A stretch of 64,000 nucleotides of DNA from Desulfuromonas soudanensis (GTDB lineage Bacteria; Desulfobacterota; Desulfuromonadia; Desulfuromonadales; WTL): NCBI RefSeq assembly GCF_001278055.1, contig NZ_CP010802.1:3720001-3784000 (forward strand), in the 5' to 3' direction. Below are positions 56,655 to 64,000 of this stretch, one piece after another. Position 1 is the stretch's first letter, and every line of letters begins with the position of its first letter. The translations under genes and the position numbers were made by a program. The notes beneath the pieces were generated by a model, which made no database searches, was not told the DNA's origin, and worked only from the letters and a program-made list of their open reading frames with translations.

Positions 56655-57431
56655 ATGAAAAAAACCGTCTTGATTACCGGCGCTTCCTCCGGGTTCGGGC
56701 AGGCCTGCGCCCGCAAATTCGCCGCCGCCGGATGGCGACTGGTTCTGGCCGCCCGGCGCAGCGAGCGGCTCGAGGCGTTGCGGACCGAACTCGGCGGAGA
56801 AAGCGAAATCCACCTCTGGCCCCTCGATGTGCGCGACCGCAGCGCAGTGGCCCAGGGGTTCGAAGCCCTGCCGGCTCCTTTCAGGACCGTCGACCTCCTC
56901 CTCAATAACGCCGGCCTCGCCCTCGGACTGCAACCGGCATGGCGGACCGACCTCGACGACTGGGAGCAGATGATCGACACCAACATCAAGGGGGTCACCT
57001 ACCTGACGAGGGCGGTCCTGCCGTCCATGGTCGAGCGCAACAGCGGCCATGTCATCAACATCGGCTCCACCGCCGGCAACTGGCCCTACCCCGGCGGCAA
57101 CGTTTACGGCGGTACCAAGGCCTTCGTCCAGCAATTTTCCCGCAACCTGCGGGCGGATCTCCTCGGTACCCGGGTGCGGGTCAGCAACATCGAACCGGGG
57201 ATGGCCGAGAGCGAATTTTCCACCGTCCGCTTCAAGGGGGACGAGGACAAGGCGGCCCAGGTCTATGCCGGCACCGCCCCCCTCACCCCGGAAGACATTG
57301 CCGACATCGTTTTTTACGTCGCAAACCTGCCCCCCCACGTCAACGTCAACACCCTGGAGGTGATGTCCATCGACCAGTCCTGGGCCCCCTTTGCGATCCA
57401 CCGGGAGGCCAAGGGAGAGGTGGATGGGTAA
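56655..57431 (+). CDS. SDR-family NAD(P)-dependent oxidoreductase (YdfG-like)
   Basis: A 258-residue classical short-chain dehydrogenase. The coenzyme motif is TGASSGFGQACA, NNAG lies at about 90, and the catalytic set Ser-Tyr-Lys is in INIGSTAGNWPYPGGNVYGG with TKAF. It ends APFAIHREAKGEVDG. The overall sequence resembles YdfG (3-hydroxy acid or serine dehydrogenase, malonic semialdehyde reductase). Substrate is not fixed by sequence. It lies 75 bp behind the TM2 gene. Confidence 0.92.
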   Translation: MKKTVLITGASSGFGQACARKFAAAGWRLVLAARRSERLEALRTELGGESEIHLWPLDVRDRSAVAQGFEALPAPFRTVDLLLNNAGLALGLQPAWRTDLDDWEQMIDTNIKGVTYLTRAVLPSMVERNSGHVINIGSTAGNWPYPGGNVYGGTKAFVQQFSRNLRADLLGTRVRVSNIEPGMAESEFSTVRFKGDEDKAAQVYAGTAPLTPEDIADIVFYVANLPPHVNVNTLEVMSIDQSWAPFAIHREAKGEVDG

Positions 57432-57854
57432 GGGGGCAAACGTTGGCGGGCTCGAATTCCTGGCAGGTCGGCTGGGACTTTTCCTCGTAAACTTAATCCA
57501 AATAAAAAGGTATTTCGTATTAAATAAGGTATATATCTAATCGATATTTATAACTTTTATCGTATAGCGAAAATTTTACACACTATGGGAAGTTGTTTTT
57601 CAGAACATCCTTTGATTTTTCTTGCTGCTCCTTTTCCGATTGTGTTAGCCTGCATGAAATTCAAAAATCCGGACGGATACGGGATGAGGAGCCTGGCCAA
57701 AAGACCCCTGTCCCCGACTCCTTTCGGGGATCTGTTCCCCGCCACGGCCACACGTAACACTGGACCAGCCTTCCATCCAGCACCGGGGGAGGGCTTTTTC
57801 AATCGCGGGTCCCTGGGCCCGCCGCGGGCCGTCTCAACTGAGGATCATCGATAG
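57432..57854. other. Gene-free AT-rich upstream region of the GAF/MCP gene
   Basis: 423 bp without a supported gene. 57490-57590 is strikingly AT-rich (TATATATC, AATCGATATTTATAAC) compared with the high-GC chromosome. 57690-57740 contains a C-rich stretch with CCCCGACTCCTTTCGGGG (hairpin). No known riboswitch was recognised. It may hold the promoter and leader of the MCP gene. Confidence 0.4.
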
Positions 57855-59981
57855 ATGAACAGGAACATGAACAGAAGGCGGACCCCGCCCCCCCTCCCCC
57901 TCCTCCATTTCCTTGCCAGCCTCGCCGCGCCTCCTGCCTGGGCCTTTATCCGTTACCTCTTCTTCGGCAATCACGATACTTCAGCCTGGACCCAGATCGC
58001 CTACACCCTGTGGGGGACTCCGGAAAACGGCGCCCTGGCGCTCTTCTTGCTGTGTTTCGCCTCTCTGCTCTTCTGGACCCTGGGGGCAAACGGCAAGGCC
58101 TGGCGCGATGAGGCTGTCCAGCATCAAAGCTCCATCGGAAGCCTGCAGGATGACCTGCGCCGGCGCGGCCAGGACCTGGACGACCTGTCGAAGAATCTCA
58201 ACGACAAGATGAAGCGCTTTCACCAGACCAACGCCCAGTTGCAGAAATCCTTCGACAAAAAGGAAATCATGCATCTGGCCGCCGACAGCCTGAAGGATAT
58301 TCTCGGCTACGATCGGGTGAACCTTCTGATGCTCAACGCCGAAGGGGACCGGCTCGAATTCATGGCCAGTCGCGGCAGCGGCGACGACAACGTCTCGGGA
58401 GTCAGTCTGCCTCTCGATGAGCGGGCCGGGGTTCTCTACCTGACGATGCTGCGCGATGAACCGCTTCTGGTCCAGGACATGCGGAAGATGCCGGCCGTCT
58501 ACAATCTCAAGCCGCCCTGCGACGCCATCTCCCAGCTGCGGTCGCGCAGCTTCATCCTCTGCCCGATCGTCATCAACGGAGAACCGGTCGGCCTTTTCGG
58601 CGTCGACAACAAGCAGAACCACAACGCCCTCAACGAGAGCGATCTCAACACCGTCAAGATCTTCGCCGAGCAGGTGGCCGCCGCCCTCTCCAAGATCGAA
58701 TTGTTGCAGGCGGTCGAACTGCTGACCGGCGAAATTCAGAGCACCTTCGCCCAGTCGCTGCGCCACCGCAAGGACTTTGCCCGGATGATCGCCGAGGTCA
58801 AACGCAACACCCGCGCCGCCACCGACAACGTCCGGGCGCTGCGCGGCTCTTCGGACACCCTTTACCTGGCGGTGGACGATACCGGATCGGCCACCAGCGA
58901 AATTTCCGCGGCGGTCAACCAGGTCTCGGAGAATCTGGGGCGGCTCGATGAATTGATGGGAGGAGCCGTCTCGGCCACCCAGGAGATCTCCGCTGCGGCC
59001 CGGGCGACCGCCGAAGATGCCGCCAGCTCCCACCAGATGGCCGAAACCGTCGGCAGGGAAGCCAACGAAGGAGTGGCGGTGGTCAGTCGCACCCACCAGA
59101 GTCTGCTGAAAATCGCCGAGGCGATGACGACCACCGTCGGCGCTTTTGACGCCCTGACAGAGCGCACCAACAATATCGCCGACTTTCTCTCCATGATTAA
59201 AGAGATCAACCAGAAGACCCAGCTCCTTTCCCTCAACGCCTCGATCCTCGCCGCCCAGGCGGGGGAACACGGTCGCGCCTTCGCCGTGGTGGCGGGGGAG
59301 ATCCAAAGCCTCTATCAGCAAACCTCCGGCTCGGCCACGGCCATCGAGGAGCTTCTGGAACAGATCCACCAGCAAACGAGGGTCGCGACCCGGGAAATCA
59401 GTTTCACCCGCAATCTGGTCGGCGAGGGTGTGGCCCTGGGCCAGAACACCGAACAGACGCTGCAGAAAATCGTCACCAGTGCCGACCGGGCCCTCGAATA
59501 TGCCAGCAGCATTCTCTCCTCGAGCCACGAACAGACGGTCAACGCCGAACACACCGCCCAATCGATCCAGGAGATGGGGAATATCGCCGCCCTGGTCTCG
59601 GGCGCCTCCAGGGAACAGGCCGTGGCGATCACCCGCATCGCCCGGCAGGTGGAGGAGATCGAAGGGATGGCCGGAAGCCTGGCCAAAGCCTCCGGCGACC
59701 AGGAGCAAAACGCCGGCCACATCGACGCCATGATGGACCAGGTCCGGGGATTGGGGGATCAGATCTTTACCGAGCTCGAAAACCGTCGGGACGAAAGCAC
59801 CCTGGTCATCGAGCAGCTCAACCAGTTCAAGACGAGCTCCGGTCAAAGCCAGACCGGCAACCCTGTCCCTTCCCCGAAAACGGCAAAACAGCCGGACAAG
59901 AACCCCCCCGGCAATATCCTCCCCTTTCAGGCCAACGAGAATTTTCCTGCCAAGAAAACGTCCGGCCGAAAGTCCCTCTAG
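57855..59981 (+). CDS. GAF-domain methyl-accepting chemotaxis-type signalling protein
   Basis: A 708-residue protein with two N-terminal membrane helices (residues about 12-32 and 52-72) and almost no periplasmic loop. A short coiled coil (about 90-125) and a GAF domain (about 130-285: MHLAADSLKDILGYDRVNLL, LFGVDNKQNHNALNESDLNT) follow, then an MCP signalling domain with tip [20 protein letters not shown]. No periplasmic sensor is present, so the input is probably cytoplasmic via the GAF domain. A second start lies at 57867. The C-terminal 40 residues are Pro/Lys-rich, without a CheR site. Confidence 0.88.
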   Translation: MNRNMNRRRTPPPLPLLHFLASLAAPPAWAFIRYLFFGNHDTSAWTQIAYTLWGTPENGALALFLLCFASLLFWTLGANGKAWRDEAVQHQSSIGSLQDDLRRRGQDLDDLSKNLNDKMKRFHQTNAQLQKSFDKKEIMHLAADSLKDILGYDRVNLLMLNAEGDRLEFMASRGSGDDNVSGVSLPLDERAGVLYLTMLRDEPLLVQDMRKMPAVYNLKPPCDAISQLRSRSFILCPIVINGEPVGLFGVDNKQNHNALNESDLNTVKIFAEQVAAALSKIELLQAVELLTGEIQSTFAQSLRHRKDFARMIAEVKRNTRAATDNVRALRGSSDTLYLAVDDTGSATSEISAAVNQVSENLGRLDELMGGAVSATQEISAAARATAEDAASSHQMAETVGREANEGVAVVSRTHQSLLKIAEAMTTTVGAFDALTERTNNIADFLSMIKEINQKTQLLSLNASILAAQAGEHGRAFAVVAGEIQSLYQQTSGSATAIEELLEQIHQQTRVATREISFTRNLVGEGVALGQNTEQTLQKIVTSADRALEYASSILSSSHEQTVNAEHTAQSIQEMGNIAALVSGASREQAVAITRIARQVEEIEGMAGSLAKASGDQEQNAGHIDAMMDQVRGLGDQIFTELENRRDESTLVIEQLNQFKTSSGQSQTGNPVPSPKTAKQPDKNPPGNILPFQANENFPAKKTSGRKSL

Positions 59982-60013
59982 TTTTGAATTTTTCCTGCCC
60001 TTAAAATAAAGCC

Positions 60014-60040
60014 GCCCCCGGGTCTCATCGACCCGGGGGC
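60014..60040. terminator. Terminator between the GAF/MCP gene and the hydrolase
   Basis: GCCCCCGGGT (60014-60023) pairs with ACCCGGGGGC (60031-60040) around CTCATCG. It serves convergent genes. Confidence 0.8.
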
Positions 60041-60042
60041 GC

Positions 60043-60098
60043 TTCTTCCTTCTTCCTTCTTCCTTCTTCCTTCTTCCTTCTTCCTTCTTCCTTCTTCC
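60043..60098. repeat. Eight perfect copies of a 7-bp tandem repeat (TTCTTCC)
   Basis: TTCTTCC repeats eight times without error, followed by TC. On the minus strand it is a run of GGAAGAA that lies 3 bp past the stop codon of the hydrolase gene and before its terminator hairpin. 7 is not a multiple of 3, so copy change would shift any frame passing through it, but the stop codon lies before it. Confidence 0.95.
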
Positions 60099-60101
60099 TC
60101 C

Positions 60102-60896
60102 TCAGACCCGACCCAGAAAACCGAGCAGGGCGCCATTGAAAGCCTCCGAACACTCGAGATTGACCAGGTGCCCGCCGCCGGGGAGAATCACCAGGGTCGC
60201 CTCCGGAAGTCCCTCCGCCAGCCGTCTCGATTCGGCAGGCGGGATCGCCCGGTCCTCCTCGGCGCCGATCACCAGGGCCGGCAGGGTCAGCTCGGAGAGC
60301 CGGGAAGTGAAATCGACGCGGTCGGCCATGGCGAGGAGCCCTGCGGCGAGCCCGCCGGGGGAGGTCCCTTCCATCCAGCTGCGCACCTCCCTGACGAGTT
60401 CGGGACGGCTGCCGGCGGTCCCGGAGGCGAAAACCAGCCCGGCAAAGGCGTCGGCGACGGGGAGGGCGCCCTCGGCGAGGGCGGTAGCCGCCAGGCGGGC
60501 GCGCCTGGCTTTCCCCTCGGCGTCGTCGCCGCCGGCGCGGGTGACGATAAAGAGGGCGGCGCTGAAACGCTGCCGGTGCCGGGCCAGGAGGTCGAGGAGA
60601 ACGTAGCCCCCCATGGACATGCCGCCGATTACCGCCTTTTCCAGGCCGAGATGGTCCAGGAGGGCCAGCAGGTCGTCGGCATAGAGCTCCATGCTGACGG
60701 CTCCGCCAGGAGCCTCGCTTTCACCGAACCCGCGCAGGTCGGGGGTGATGACGCGGTACCCGGCGGCAGCCAGGGCCGCGACCTGCGGACGCCACATGCG
60801 GCGGCACAGGGGATAACCGTGGATGAGGAGGACGGCGGTGCCGGCTCCGCCGGTGTCGTCCCACGCCAGTTCGATGCCGTTGATCCTTGCCTTCAT
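60102..60896 (-). CDS. Alpha/beta-fold hydrolase, 264 aa
   Basis: A soluble hydrolase with AAGGAGG at the ATG at 60896. The nucleophile elbow is GGMSMGGYV (Ser near 96), the acid lies in VIGAEEDRAIP and the His in LPGGGHLVNLE, giving the complete triad. The early block LLIHGYPLCRRMWRPQVAAL and LRGFGESEAPGG match the pattern of esterases and 3-oxoadipate enol-lactonase-like enzymes. Substrate is unknown. It lies 125 bp behind the cupin gene with a terminator between them, so it has its own transcript. A 7-bp tandem repeat follows its stop. Confidence 0.92.
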   Translation of the reverse strand: MKARINGIELAWDDTGGAGTAVLLIHGYPLCRRMWRPQVAALAAAGYRVITPDLRGFGESEAPGGAVSMELYADDLLALLDHLGLEKAVIGGMSMGGYVLLDLLARHRQRFSAALFIVTRAGGDDAEGKARRARLAATALAEGALPVADAFAGLVFASGTAGSRPELVREVRSWMEGTSPGGLAAGLLAMADRVDFTSRLSELTLPALVIGAEEDRAIPPAESRRLAEGLPEATLVILPGGGHLVNLECSEAFNGALLGFLGRV

Positions 60897-60958
60897 GGAA
60901 ACCTCCTTCGCTGTTGCGTCGCCCCCCCCCCGGCCGCGCCGCCGGACCGGAAAAGAAA

Positions 60959-60998
60959 CGGCAGAGCCCCCAGTCCTTGCGACCCGGGGGCTCTGCCG
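60959..60998 (-). terminator. Terminator after the cupin gene
   Basis: CGGCAGAGCCCCC (60959-60971) pairs with GGGGGCTCTGCCG (60986-60998), followed on the minus strand by a T-rich stretch. Confidence 0.8.
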
Positions 60999-61020
60999 TT
61001 GTCCATTGTCCGGTACGCAC

Positions 61021-61335
61021 CTATCCTGCGGAGACGCTGACGAAAACGAGCCCTTCGCTGCCGCTGTTGTCGATGCCGTGGGGTTGCCCGGCCGGCGCCA
61101 CCACAACCGCCCCAGGCTCGAGGGGGCGCGGAGCGGCGTTGCTGAGGAAATCCCCCGTCCCTTCGAGAACGACCCAGATGTGGTCCCCGGCGTGGACATG
61201 GGGATGGATGTGCTGCCCCGGCAGCAGGCACCAGAGGGTGGTGCGGGAGTGGGCGGTTTCCGCCAGGACAACCTTGCCGGCCTTCTCCTTGTCGAAGGCG
61301 ACCTTCTCCTTGTAATCCCAGAACATGCTTTCCAT
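61021..61335 (-). CDS. Cupin-fold protein, 104 aa
   Basis: A small cupin with the metal-ligand box HIHPHVHAGDHIWVVLEGTG (His-rich motif 1) and motif 2 VVAPAGQPHGIDNSG. It begins MESMFWDYKEKVAFDKEKAG at the ATG at 61335 behind GGGGAGAATTT; a start 39 bp upstream is possible. Single-domain cupins bind metal and act as enzymes or sensors; specificity is unknown. Terminators on both sides show that it is transcribed alone. Confidence 0.9.
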   Translation of the reverse strand: MESMFWDYKEKVAFDKEKAGKVVLAETAHSRTTLWCLLPGQHIHPHVHAGDHIWVVLEGTGDFLSNAAPRPLEPGAVVVAPAGQPHGIDNSGSEGLVFVSVSAG

Positions 61336-61358
61336 AAATTCTCCCCGGAACGATAAAA

Positions 61359-61387
61359 GGCGCTCCGGCGACAATCGCCGGAACGCC
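61359..61387 (-). terminator. Terminator after the NuoG/SfrA-like gene
   Basis: The arms GGCGCTCCGGCG (61359-61370) and CGCCGGAACGCC (61376-61387) pair with one mismatch, and TTTT follows on the minus strand. Confidence 0.75.
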
Positions 61388-61415
61388 GAAGTTTACCCCT
61401 TGTTCCCGCCGGAGG

Positions 61416-63992
61416 TCAACCCTTGCTGACCTGGACCGCGACGCGGTTCACGCCTGCCGGGACGACCTGCTGGATGTTGAGGTCGGCAAAATGGTAGGGG
61501 GCAAAGAGCAGACCGCGGGGGACGCCGCCGCTGAGGCGGGCCGCTCCCCGGGCGCTGCCGACGGCCGAGGTGACCCTGAGCATCCCCCCTTCGGCGACAC
61601 CGAGGCCGGCGGCATCCTCGGGATGGATCTCGATATACCCCGACGGGGCGACGGCCAGATTCCCCTCGGCGAACGTCGAGGTGGTGCCGAAGTGAAAGAG
61701 GGTCTTGCCGCTGAGGAGCTCCATCGCGGCCGGGGCCTCGAGCGACCCCTCGACGGGAGTGTAGTTCAGACTCTTGTCGGCAGGGCGGTACGGCTTTTTA
61801 AGGCAGGGTTTGCAGCGGCCGCTCCCGGCGGAGCAGACCTCGGTGTCGAGGCCGCTCAGTTCCCCGGCTTCCGTGAGGACCCCGTCGCGGTCGAGGGAGA
61901 GCCCCTGAGGAGCGAGGCGGTCATAGAGGTCGGCCAGGATGTCCCAGTCCTCCCGGGCGTCGCCGACGGGGTGCAGCGCCTTGCCGAGGCAGGAGACGCG
62001 GCCGTCGAGGGCGGTGAAAGTGCCGCTCTTCTCGGCGAAGGAGGAGCCGGGGAGGACGACGTGAGCCAGGGCGCAGAGCTCGGTATCGAGGATATCCTGA
62101 ACGACGAGGCATTCCACCCTGGCCAGTGCCTTGCGCCAGCGACCGCTCTCGGGGAAAGATACAAGCGGATTGGTCGCCGCCAGGTAGAGGAAGCGAATCT
62201 CCCCCTTTTCGATGCCGGAAAGAATACCGGCGGCGTCGAGCCCCCCGGCGGGAAGCTTGGCGCCCCAGGCCTTCTCGAAGCGGGCGCGCCCGGCTTCGTA
62301 GGGGTGATAGCCGGGGAGAAACTCGGGGCAGACACCCATGTCGAGAAGGCCCTGCATGTTCCCCTTTTCGTCGACAGGGAAAAGCCCGCCGAGGTCGCCG
62401 TGGAGAGCGCCACTGATCATGGCCAGGTTGGCGATTGCCGCCGTCTTCTCTTCGGCCCCTTTGGACTTGCCGATGTCGGCGCCGAGAATCAGGGCCACCG
62501 AACCGGCGCGGCCAAGGTAATCGGCGGCCTCGCGTAGCAAATCGAGAGAGAGGCCGGTCCCGGAGACCGCCTCTTCGAGGTCGACGGCGGCAAGGTGGGC
62601 CTTGAGTTCGTCGAGATTGCCGACGAAGCGCCGCAGAAAGTCCTCGTCGGCGAGCCCCGCCTCGAGGATCAGCCGGCCGAGGGCGTTGGCGAGAAGGACT
62701 TCGCTTCCCGGGCGGTACTGCAGTGAGACATGGGCATAGCGGTTAAGCTTGACCCGGCGCATGTTGGCGACCACCAGCTTGCCGTCGTTCTTGCGGCAGG
62801 CCGATTCGATCTGCCAGTCGAGAGCGGGAGCTTCGGCGGTGACGTCGCAGCCGAAGACGAGGACGGCCTCGGCCCCGGAGATGCGGTCGATGCGGTTGCT
62901 GGCCCCCTTGAGGCCGAGAGCGGCATCGAGGGCCTTGTGGGTGCGCAGGGCGCCGAAACGGGCCTCGGAATCGATGTTGTTGCTGCCGAGGGCGACACGA
63001 AAGAGTTTCTGAAAGAGGTAGTTTTCCTCGTTGGTCAGCCGCGGCGAGGCGAGACCCGCCAGCGCGGCGGCTCCGGATTCGCTCTTGAGGCGGTGAGCCG
63101 CGCCGGCGACGGCGGCCAGGGCCTCGTTCCAGTCGACCTTCTCCAGGCCCTCCCCTTTTTTGACCAGGGGGTGGAGGAGACGGCGCTCGGAGTTGACATA
63201 GCCGTAGCCGAAGTAACCGCCGATGCAGAGGTTGCCGCCGTTGACGCTCTCGTCGTCGGAGGTGACGCGATAGATGCGGTCCCCCTTGACGTGCAGATCG
63301 ATCTGGCACTGGCTGCCGCAGTAGGTGCAGATGGAGGGGGTCTTGGTCAGTTCCCAGGGGCGGGCCTTGAACTTGAAGGTCTTGGCGATCAGGGTGCCGG
63401 TGGGGCACACCTCGACGCAATTGCCGCAGAACTCGCAGTCCAGCGGCTGGCCGTCGACGGTGTCGATGAAGGCTTTTTCGCCGCGCTCCCGCACCACCAG
63501 GGCGCTGGCGCCGACGACTTCATGGCAGGTCTTGACGCACTTCTCGCAGAGGACGCACCGGGAGGGGACCTGCTGGATCAGGGGCCAGTCGTTGATCGGG
63601 GCGTGACAGACGTCTTCGGCGCCGAAGGGCTGGGAGACGACATCGAGGTCGTAGCAGATGTTCTGCAGATCGCACTCGCCGGCGGCGTCGCAGACCGGGC
63701 AGTCGAGGGGGTGGTTGATAAGCAGCAGCTCGACGAGCTGGCGGCGCATGGTACGGAGCTTCTCCGACTGGGTGGTCACCACCATGTTGTCGACGGCCAC
63801 CGTGTTGCAGGCGGTCATCGGTTTGTCGACCCCCTCGATCTCCACGACGCAGACCCGGCAGGCGCCGGTGGGAGAAACCTTCTGCAGGTAGCAGAGGGTG
63901 GGAATCTTGATGCCGACCCTGGCGGCGGCTGCCAGGATGGTCGCACCCTTTTCAATCTGGGCGTCTTTTCCGTCGATCTTGAGTTTGATCAT
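61416..63992 (-). CDS. Second NuoG-like / SfrA-like iron-sulfur oxidoreductase subunit, 858 aa
   Basis: The sequence begins MIKLKIDGKDAQIEKGATIL at 63992. It has a 2Fe-2S domain (LCYLQKVSPTGACRVCVVEI), HPLDCPVCDAAGECDLQ, RCVLCEKCVKTCHE and CEFCGNCVEVCPTG, the 4Fe-4S motif SICTYCGSQCQID, and a molybdopterin-oxidoreductase-like domain. A Cys-rich insertion, CSAGSGRCKPCLKKP, lies near 745. The layout matches NuoG and the alpha subunit SfrA of the Geobacter NADPH-linked SfrAB enzyme; I cannot decide between them. No nuo neighbour is seen on this side. A partner beta or NuoF-like gene may lie past the right edge. Confidence 0.85.
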   Translation of the reverse strand: MIKLKIDGKDAQIEKGATILAAAARVGIKIPTLCYLQKVSPTGACRVCVVEIEGVDKPMTACNTVAVDNMVVTTQSEKLRTMRRQLVELLLINHPLDCPVCDAAGECDLQNICYDLDVVSQPFGAEDVCHAPINDWPLIQQVPSRCVLCEKCVKTCHEVVGASALVVRERGEKAFIDTVDGQPLDCEFCGNCVEVCPTGTLIAKTFKFKARPWELTKTPSICTYCGSQCQIDLHVKGDRIYRVTSDDESVNGGNLCIGGYFGYGYVNSERRLLHPLVKKGEGLEKVDWNEALAAVAGAAHRLKSESGAAALAGLASPRLTNEENYLFQKLFRVALGSNNIDSEARFGALRTHKALDAALGLKGASNRIDRISGAEAVLVFGCDVTAEAPALDWQIESACRKNDGKLVVANMRRVKLNRYAHVSLQYRPGSEVLLANALGRLILEAGLADEDFLRRFVGNLDELKAHLAAVDLEEAVSGTGLSLDLLREAADYLGRAGSVALILGADIGKSKGAEEKTAAIANLAMISGALHGDLGGLFPVDEKGNMQGLLDMGVCPEFLPGYHPYEAGRARFEKAWGAKLPAGGLDAAGILSGIEKGEIRFLYLAATNPLVSFPESGRWRKALARVECLVVQDILDTELCALAHVVLPGSSFAEKSGTFTALDGRVSCLGKALHPVGDAREDWDILADLYDRLAPQGLSLDRDGVLTEAGELSGLDTEVCSAGSGRCKPCLKKPYRPADKSLNYTPVEGSLEAPAAMELLSGKTLFHFGTTSTFAEGNLAVAPSGYIEIHPEDAAGLGVAEGGMLRVTSAVGSARGAARLSGGVPRGLLFAPYHFADLNIQQVVPAGVNRVAVQVSKG

Positions 63993-64000
63993 GGACTATT

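Noticed and set aside
57690-57760. c-di-GMP (GEMM) riboswitch before the GAF/MCP gene
   Set aside because: The conserved GEMM core bases are not visible; only a short C-rich hairpin is present.
60043-60098. CRISPR-like array in the 7-bp repeat run
   Set aside because: Units are contiguous 7-mers without spacers; it is a simple microsatellite.

Overview
The window is high-GC bacterial chromosome that reads as a member of the Desulfuromonadales/Geobacterales (Geobacter, Desulfuromonas and relatives). The reasons are the serA-hisZ-purA-tRNA-Lys-tRNA-Glu-rnhA block, a nuo operon with a NuoB-C-D fusion, an ArsS-type radical SAM protein, two chemoreceptor-type proteins, a CIRCE-controlled groESL, and a small AhpD-like protein that appears to use selenocysteine. 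The genus is inference; no rRNA is present.

Layout. 1-7.0 kb (minus strand): a metal- or cofactor-handling region. A TonB-dependent receptor is followed, with overlapping or near-overlapping genes, by an exported 171-residue protein, a NapH-like polyferredoxin membrane protein, a 72-residue Cys-rich membrane protein and ExbB-ExbD-TonB. Beyond a strong hairpin come NosL, a small anchored protein and an FtsX-type ABC permease that runs off the left edge. 7.0-16.5 kb: dispersed palindromes, groEL-groES with CIRCE, a lipoprotein, a class V aminotransferase, ArsS, a YfaZ-like porin, RdgC and a SpoIIE-type phosphatase with a degenerate receiver domain. 16.5-25.4 kb: an EF-G paralogue, an uncharacterised 608-residue protein, a metallo-beta-lactamase-fold hydrolase, a transmembrane chemoreceptor and an unknown 434-residue protein. 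25.5-31.8 kb: a TRL-like lipoprotein, a TPR protein, a lipoprotein with carboxypeptidase-regulatory-like repeats, GlpD, PepA and two cold-shock proteins. 31.9-37.0 kb: serA (with an altered active-site motif), hisZ, purA, two tRNAs, rnhA. 37.1-52.8 kb: nuoA-BCD-E-F-G-H-I-J-K-L-M-N, a complex I operon followed by a CoA-binding protein and an AIM24-like protein. 52.9-55.3 kb: a more AT-rich accessory patch with a dehydrogenase remnant, a complete IS4-family insertion sequence (17-bp terminal repeats, 9-bp target duplication) and a GNAT acetyltransferase. 55.4-60.0 kb: a helix-hairpin-helix protein, the selenoprotein candidate, a TM2 protein, an SDR and a GAF/MCP protein. 60.0-64.0 kb (minus strand): an alpha/beta hydrolase with a 7-bp tandem repeat directly behind its stop codon, a cupin, and a second NuoG/SfrA-like iron-sulfur protein.

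How the parts fit. The nuo operon supplies proton-pumping NADH oxidation, and the second NuoG-like protein suggests another soluble NAD(P)H-linked electron-transfer module whose partners lie beyond the right edge. The TonB/NapH/NosL region looks like an energised outer-membrane uptake route coupled to redox handling and copper-type chaperoning. Its substrate cannot be read from sequence. The most noteworthy observations are the in-frame TGA at a CxxC active site with a correctly placed fdhF-like hairpin (55.74-56.00 kb), the TonB/NapH/NosL cluster, the SerA active-site change, and several families of intergenic inverted repeats, one of them inside the nuo operon between nuoE and nuoF.
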